Below, piece after piece: positions 5,308 through 6,068 of a DNA stretch of 6,068 bases. The stretch's first letter is position 1; every line of letters begins with the position of its first letter. The notes beneath the pieces are model-generated. The model made no database searches. It worked only from the letters and a program-made list of their open reading frames with translations, and was not told where the DNA came from. Location: the NCBI GenBank assembly GCA_003491925.1, contig DNAU01000284.1:1-6068 (forward strand), given 5' to 3'. Made by a program: the position numbers and the translations under genes. This DNA comes from Chloroflexota bacterium. Lineage in GTDB: Bacteria > Chloroflexota > Dormibacteria > Aeolococcales > Aeolococcaceae.

Positions 5308-6068
5308 ATGGTCGGGATAGCTGCGCCATCCGGTGGCGATGTCGGTGATCTCGTCACCTTTAGTGGAGTGAACAAGACGTACGGGAGCAGTCGCGCTTTG
5401 GCATCCGCCGACCTATCCCTTCGGGGTGGCGAGATCCTGGGCCTCGTGGGGCATAACGGTGCTGGCAAGACGACGCTCATGCGCATCCTCACGGGCATAA
5501 CGGCGGCGGACTCGGGGAGTGTGATTGTGGGTGGACAGGCCATTCAACATCCGTATGGAACGCCGACCGCGCGCCAGTGGGGCATCCGGATGGCATTTCA
5601 GGAGCTGTCGCTGTGTCCAACACTTCGAGTGTTTGAGAACACTGTGGTTGGGCATCCGGCGTTGGGGGGTGTAGGATGGCGCGGCCGCTGCAGGCGGCTT
5701 ATCACGGAGCAGTTAGATCGTGTATTCCCTGGGCACGGGATCTCGGCTGGATCGGTAATCAGCGAATTGTCCCTGGCTCAGCGGCAGATGGTGGAGATTG
5801 CAGAGGCCATCGTTCCAGACGGGCTCCCAATTCGCGTCCTTGTGCTCGACGAGCCGACCTCGGCCCTGGGAGGAGAGCCAGCTCGTCAGCTGTTTGACTT
5901 CCTACGTGAGGCTCAACGGAGTGAGGGACTCTCAGTTATCGTCATATCACATCGGTTAGGGGAGATTCTGGCGAACACGGACCGCGTCGCAGTGATGCGC
6001 GATGGAACAGTGGTTGGTACTCTGTCGACGCGAGACGCTTCGGCCTCTGACGTGCTTGGTCTCATGGG
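5308..6068 (+). CDS. Sugar ABC transporter ATP-binding protein, N-terminal half (partial)
   Basis: The coding region is cut by the window end after 253 codons; the full RbsA/MglA class has two ATPase domains in about 500 residues, so only the first is seen. It powers sugar import on the cytoplasmic face. From ATG 5308: Walker A GHNGAGKTT (48-56), Q-loop Q98 (AFQELSL), signature LSLAQRQMVEIAEA (154-167), Walker B VLVLDEP (177-183) with catalytic E182, and H-loop H215 (VISHRL). LSLAQ in place of LSGGQ is common in this sugar-importer class. An in-frame GTG at 5296 overlaps the preceding small ORF's stop and would add four residues (VTGA). Neither start has a good ribosome site; only TGGGGCG precedes the ATG. 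It probably pairs with the lipoprotein at 1231-2460; the permease gene should lie to the right. Confidence 0.92.
   Translation, partial: MVGIAAPSGGDVGDLVTFSGVNKTYGSSRALASADLSLRGGEILGLVGHNGAGKTTLMRILTGITAADSGSVIVGGQAIQHPYGTPTARQWGIRMAFQELSLCPTLRVFENTVVGHPALGGVGWRGRCRRLITEQLDRVFPGHGISAGSVISELSLAQRQMVEIAEAIVPDGLPIRVLVLDEPTSALGGEPARQLFDFLREAQRSEGLSVIVISHRLGEILANTDRVAVMRDGTVVGTLSTRDASASDVLGLM

Overview
The window reads as part of a carbohydrate-uptake and catabolism operon from a high-GC bacterium, most likely an actinomycete. The pointers are a base composition of roughly 60-65% GC, strong G/C preference at third codon positions, short stop/start overlaps, a promoter that looks leaderless, and a lipoprotein binding protein with several cysteines. 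I cannot name a genus. Every credible gene is on the + strand.

Layout: (1) positions 1-420 hold no gene I can support, only GC-rich palindromes. (2) 421-475 is a compact promoter: an 18-bp inverted repeat abuts a perfect TTGACA -35 box, followed by a TAGGCT -10-like box whose predicted transcription start falls at or next to the first ATG. (3) 476-1210 encodes a GntR/FadR-type repressor with an FCD ligand-binding domain. (4) 1231-2460 encodes a lipoprotein sugar-binding protein of the RbsB-like class. (5) 2476-4476 encodes a 666-residue protein whose motifs match D-apionate lactonase (ApnL). (6) 4473-5135 encodes an HD-domain metal-dependent phosphohydrolase of unknown substrate. (7) 5132-5299 is a possible 55-codon ORF joined by 4-base overlaps to both neighbours and containing a 12-bp perfect inverted repeat. 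(8) From 5296 or 5308 to the right edge runs the first half of an RbsA/MglA-type sugar ABC ATPase, cut by the window end.

Proposed function: the binding protein and ATPase, with a permease expected just beyond the window, would import a sugar. Because the transporter is interleaved with an ApnL-like lactonase, the best guess is D-apiose, D-apionolactone or a related branched sugar from plant cell walls, with hydrolysis of D-apionolactone to D-apionate inside the cell. The FCD regulator probably senses a pathway intermediate and autoregulates the operon through the inverted repeat. The HD protein does not belong to the D-apionate pathways I know and is the most likely place for something new. 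The substrate assignment rests on motif recall and gene context, not on a database search.
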